DNA of 32,558 nucleotides from Anaerolineaceae bacterium UBA5211 (GTDB taxonomy: Bacteria; Chloroflexota; Anaerolineae; Anaerolineales; Anaerolineaceae). This document shows positions 31,269 to 32,558 of this stretch, piece by piece. Position 1 is the first letter of the stretch; each line of letters starts with the position of its first letter. The stretch spans positions 1-32,558 of the forward strand of contig DHVJ01000016.1 in NCBI GenBank assembly GCA_002412595.1, written 5' to 3'. The notes beneath the pieces were generated by a model, which saw only the letters and a list, made by a program, of their open reading frames with translations, had not been told where the DNA came from and did not search any database. Made by a program: the position numbers and the translations under genes.

Positions 31269-31922
31269 ATGCCTGTGGAACACAACAGGCACCTCCCATC
31301 CACAGCATCTTCCCTGTGCCTGACCATTCTTCTACCGAAAGTGAATGACAAAGCGACCATGAGCTCATCCAAACCCCAGAACAGTTGTTACCCCAATGGC
31401 CATGCCAACGATCCCTGTCCGAACTGCGGGCAGCCCATGCAAGCCGTGGATTATTATTCGGCGCGGCCGCTCAGCAGCCAAACCACCAGCAAGGACTGGA
31501 ATACCAACGTGGTCACCACCACTTTTACCGACGTCAACCCGCATCGGGGCGTCATCTGCCTTCACTGCGCCCATACGAAAAGTAGAGGCAAGCGCATCGC
31601 CGGGCTGGTGCTGTTAATTGGCGGCGGGGTGGTTTGCTCGATTTCAACCCTGGTCGGCTTGGTGCTGGCCAACCTTGCGGAGGACAGCGGCGGCGACGTG
31701 GGCGCGGCCATGGGGCTGCCCATGGCGGTGATGTGCGTTTTCTTTTTGCTGGCCATCGTCGGCCTGGTCATCCTGAAAGGCGGCAGCAGCCTGGCGCCCG
31801 GCCGCACTTACACCCAGGAGCATCTATTTCCGATCTTTATGCAAAGGTTATCGAAGGAATACCCGCCGGTCCGTATGATTTATCTCAGCCCCGAACAGGT
31901 GCGGCAAATGAAACGCAATTAA
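31269..31922 (+). CDS. Zinc-ribbon protein with two membrane segments
   Basis: GGGGAG eight bases before ATG 31269 supports this start (217 residues); an internal ATG at 31359 (MSSSKPQNS) has no ribosome site but would put the zinc ribbon at the N-terminus, as is usual. The ribbon is formed by CPNCG and, after a 45-residue insert, CLHC. Two membrane helices follow (GLVLLIGGGVVCSISTLVGL and MAVMCVFFLLAIVGLVIL), then a short soluble tail. Function unknown; zinc-ribbon membrane proteins of this layout are common hypothetical proteins. It lies 176 bases after the kinase gene in the same direction and may belong to the same unit. Confidence 0.78.
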   Translation: MPVEHNRHLPSTASSLCLTILLPKVNDKATMSSSKPQNSCYPNGHANDPCPNCGQPMQAVDYYSARPLSSQTTSKDWNTNVVTTTFTDVNPHRGVICLHCAHTKSRGKRIAGLVLLIGGGVVCSISTLVGLVLANLAEDSGGDVGAAMGLPMAVMCVFFLLAIVGLVILKGGSSLAPGRTYTQEHLFPIFMQRLSKEYPPVRMIYLSPEQVRQMKRN

Positions 31923-31965
31923 CCGAAAATTTTTGGGAGTGATTCTAAATTCAGAGAGGATTATT

Positions 31966-32558
31966 ATGAAACAAAAGAGACAACAATTCATTTTCACGCT
32001 GGCGCTTGTGCTGGCATTCACTGCCGTGAGCTGCGCGCCAGCCTCAAGTGTGGACGCGGCTGCGGCTGAACCGGCGGAAGCCGCCGCTGACCAATCGGCG
32101 GCAGAGCAGCCCAGCGCTGAACCGACCGCGGCACCCGAACCGATCCCCTGCAATGTGGTGTTCGAAACAGACCGCGACGGCGACTGGGAAATCTACATCA
32201 TGGGCCCGGACGGCGAGAACCCAACCAACCTGAGCAACAACCCCGCCAACGATTGGGAACCGGCAATTTCGCCGGATGGCAGCCAGGTCGCTTTTGTCTC
32301 CGACCGGGATAACGAGACGGGCGGCGGGCAAATGATCTACGTCATGAACGTGGACGGCAGCGACGTGCGCCAATTGACCTACCAAGAATTCAGCAGTTCC
32401 CCGGCTTGGTCGCACGACGGCAAACTGATCGCCTACAACACCGATCAAATTTACGTGACCAAGGCGGACGGCAGCGGCGAACCCATTCAGTTGACTGAAA
32501 ACGACCAGATCAACTGGTATCCGGTCTGGTCGCCGGACGACAGCCAGATCGCCTGGTT
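31966..32558 (+). CDS. TolB-like beta-propeller lipoprotein, N-terminal part
   Basis: ATG 31966 follows AGAGAGGA. The frame runs to the end of the window, so the C-terminal part is missing (197 full codons seen). A signal ending in AVSC (Cys23) and an Ala/Glu/Pro linker to about residue 60 lead into repeated WD40-like/TolB blades: VVFETDRDGDWEIYIMGPDG, EPAISPDGSQVAFVSDRDNE, SPAWSHDGKLIAYNTDQIYV, YPVWSPDDSQIAW. The pattern SPDGxxIAFxSDRDG is that of PD40 repeats. The family is used as an extracytoplasmic binding scaffold; no enzyme residues are seen. It lies 43 bases after the zinc-ribbon gene and is probably cotranscribed. Confidence 0.9.
   Translation, partial: MKQKRQQFIFTLALVLAFTAVSCAPASSVDAAAAEPAEAAADQSAAEQPSAEPTAAPEPIPCNVVFETDRDGDWEIYIMGPDGENPTNLSNNPANDWEPAISPDGSQVAFVSDRDNETGGGQMIYVMNVDGSDVRQLTYQEFSSSPAWSHDGKLIAYNTDQIYVTKADGSGEPIQLTENDQINWYPVWSPDDSQIAW

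Overview
The window looks like a chromosomal segment of a bacterium from the Chloroflexota, probably class Anaerolineae. That placement is inferred from style, not from a marker gene: many lipoproteins with Ala/Thr/Pro/Glu-rich linkers, sugar ABC importers without a local ATPase, a Hanks-type kinase with an outward-facing repeat domain, balanced base composition, and intergenic spaces full of small palindromic repeats. No rRNA, tRNA, CRISPR array, phage or transposase gene was recognised.

Layout. 1-2101: 5' part of a PQQ-type sugar dehydrogenase lipoprotein (cut by the window edge), two small unknown proteins and cytidine deaminase. 2355-4461: a DUF998 membrane protein converging on IMP dehydrogenase. 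4462-4967: a promoter and dispersed repeats. 4968-6287: intracellular GH13 alpha-amylase-family enzyme. 6432-8684: three-gene unit of an ATP-grasp ligase, a second ATP-grasp-like protein that appears to have lost its active site, and a GNAT acetyltransferase, closed by a clear terminator. 9018-12185: first sugar ABC importer (binding protein, two permeases). 12338-13393: Ada methyltransferase/regulator, then three consecutive RNA hairpins ending in a terminator. 13573-15105: large beta-helix-like lipoprotein. 15106-15870: non-coding, repeat-rich. 15871-21104 (minus): second sugar ABC importer with a GH31 glycosidase. 21298-21412: candidate small RNA. 21501-22511: LacI-family regulator with promoter and a palindromic operator. 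22765-22971: foldback (MITE-like) element. 23179-23901: creatininase-family hydrolase. 24130-25927: GT4 glycosyltransferase and PlsC acyltransferase, a likely glycolipid pair. 26026-28304: secreted jelly-roll plus toroid protein and a small coupled partner. 29006-32558: HTH protein, membrane Ser/Thr kinase with LRR ectodomain, zinc-ribbon membrane protein and a TolB-like lipoprotein running off the end.

How it fits together. The central part is an oligosaccharide uptake and breakdown region: two binding proteins capture sugars, two permease pairs import them using an ATPase encoded elsewhere, cytoplasmic GH13 and GH31 enzymes cut them, and the LacI-type protein probably senses a product and represses itself. 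Both binding-protein genes have a hairpin between them and the first permease gene, and both have an extra strong Shine-Dalgarno sequence 65-66 bases upstream of their start codon with no start codon properly spaced behind it. The most novel-looking items are this paired orphan Shine-Dalgarno, the active/degenerate ATP-grasp pair with GNAT, the two candidate structured RNAs, and the HTH/kinase-LRR pair. All functional assignments are from reading motifs; no database search was run.
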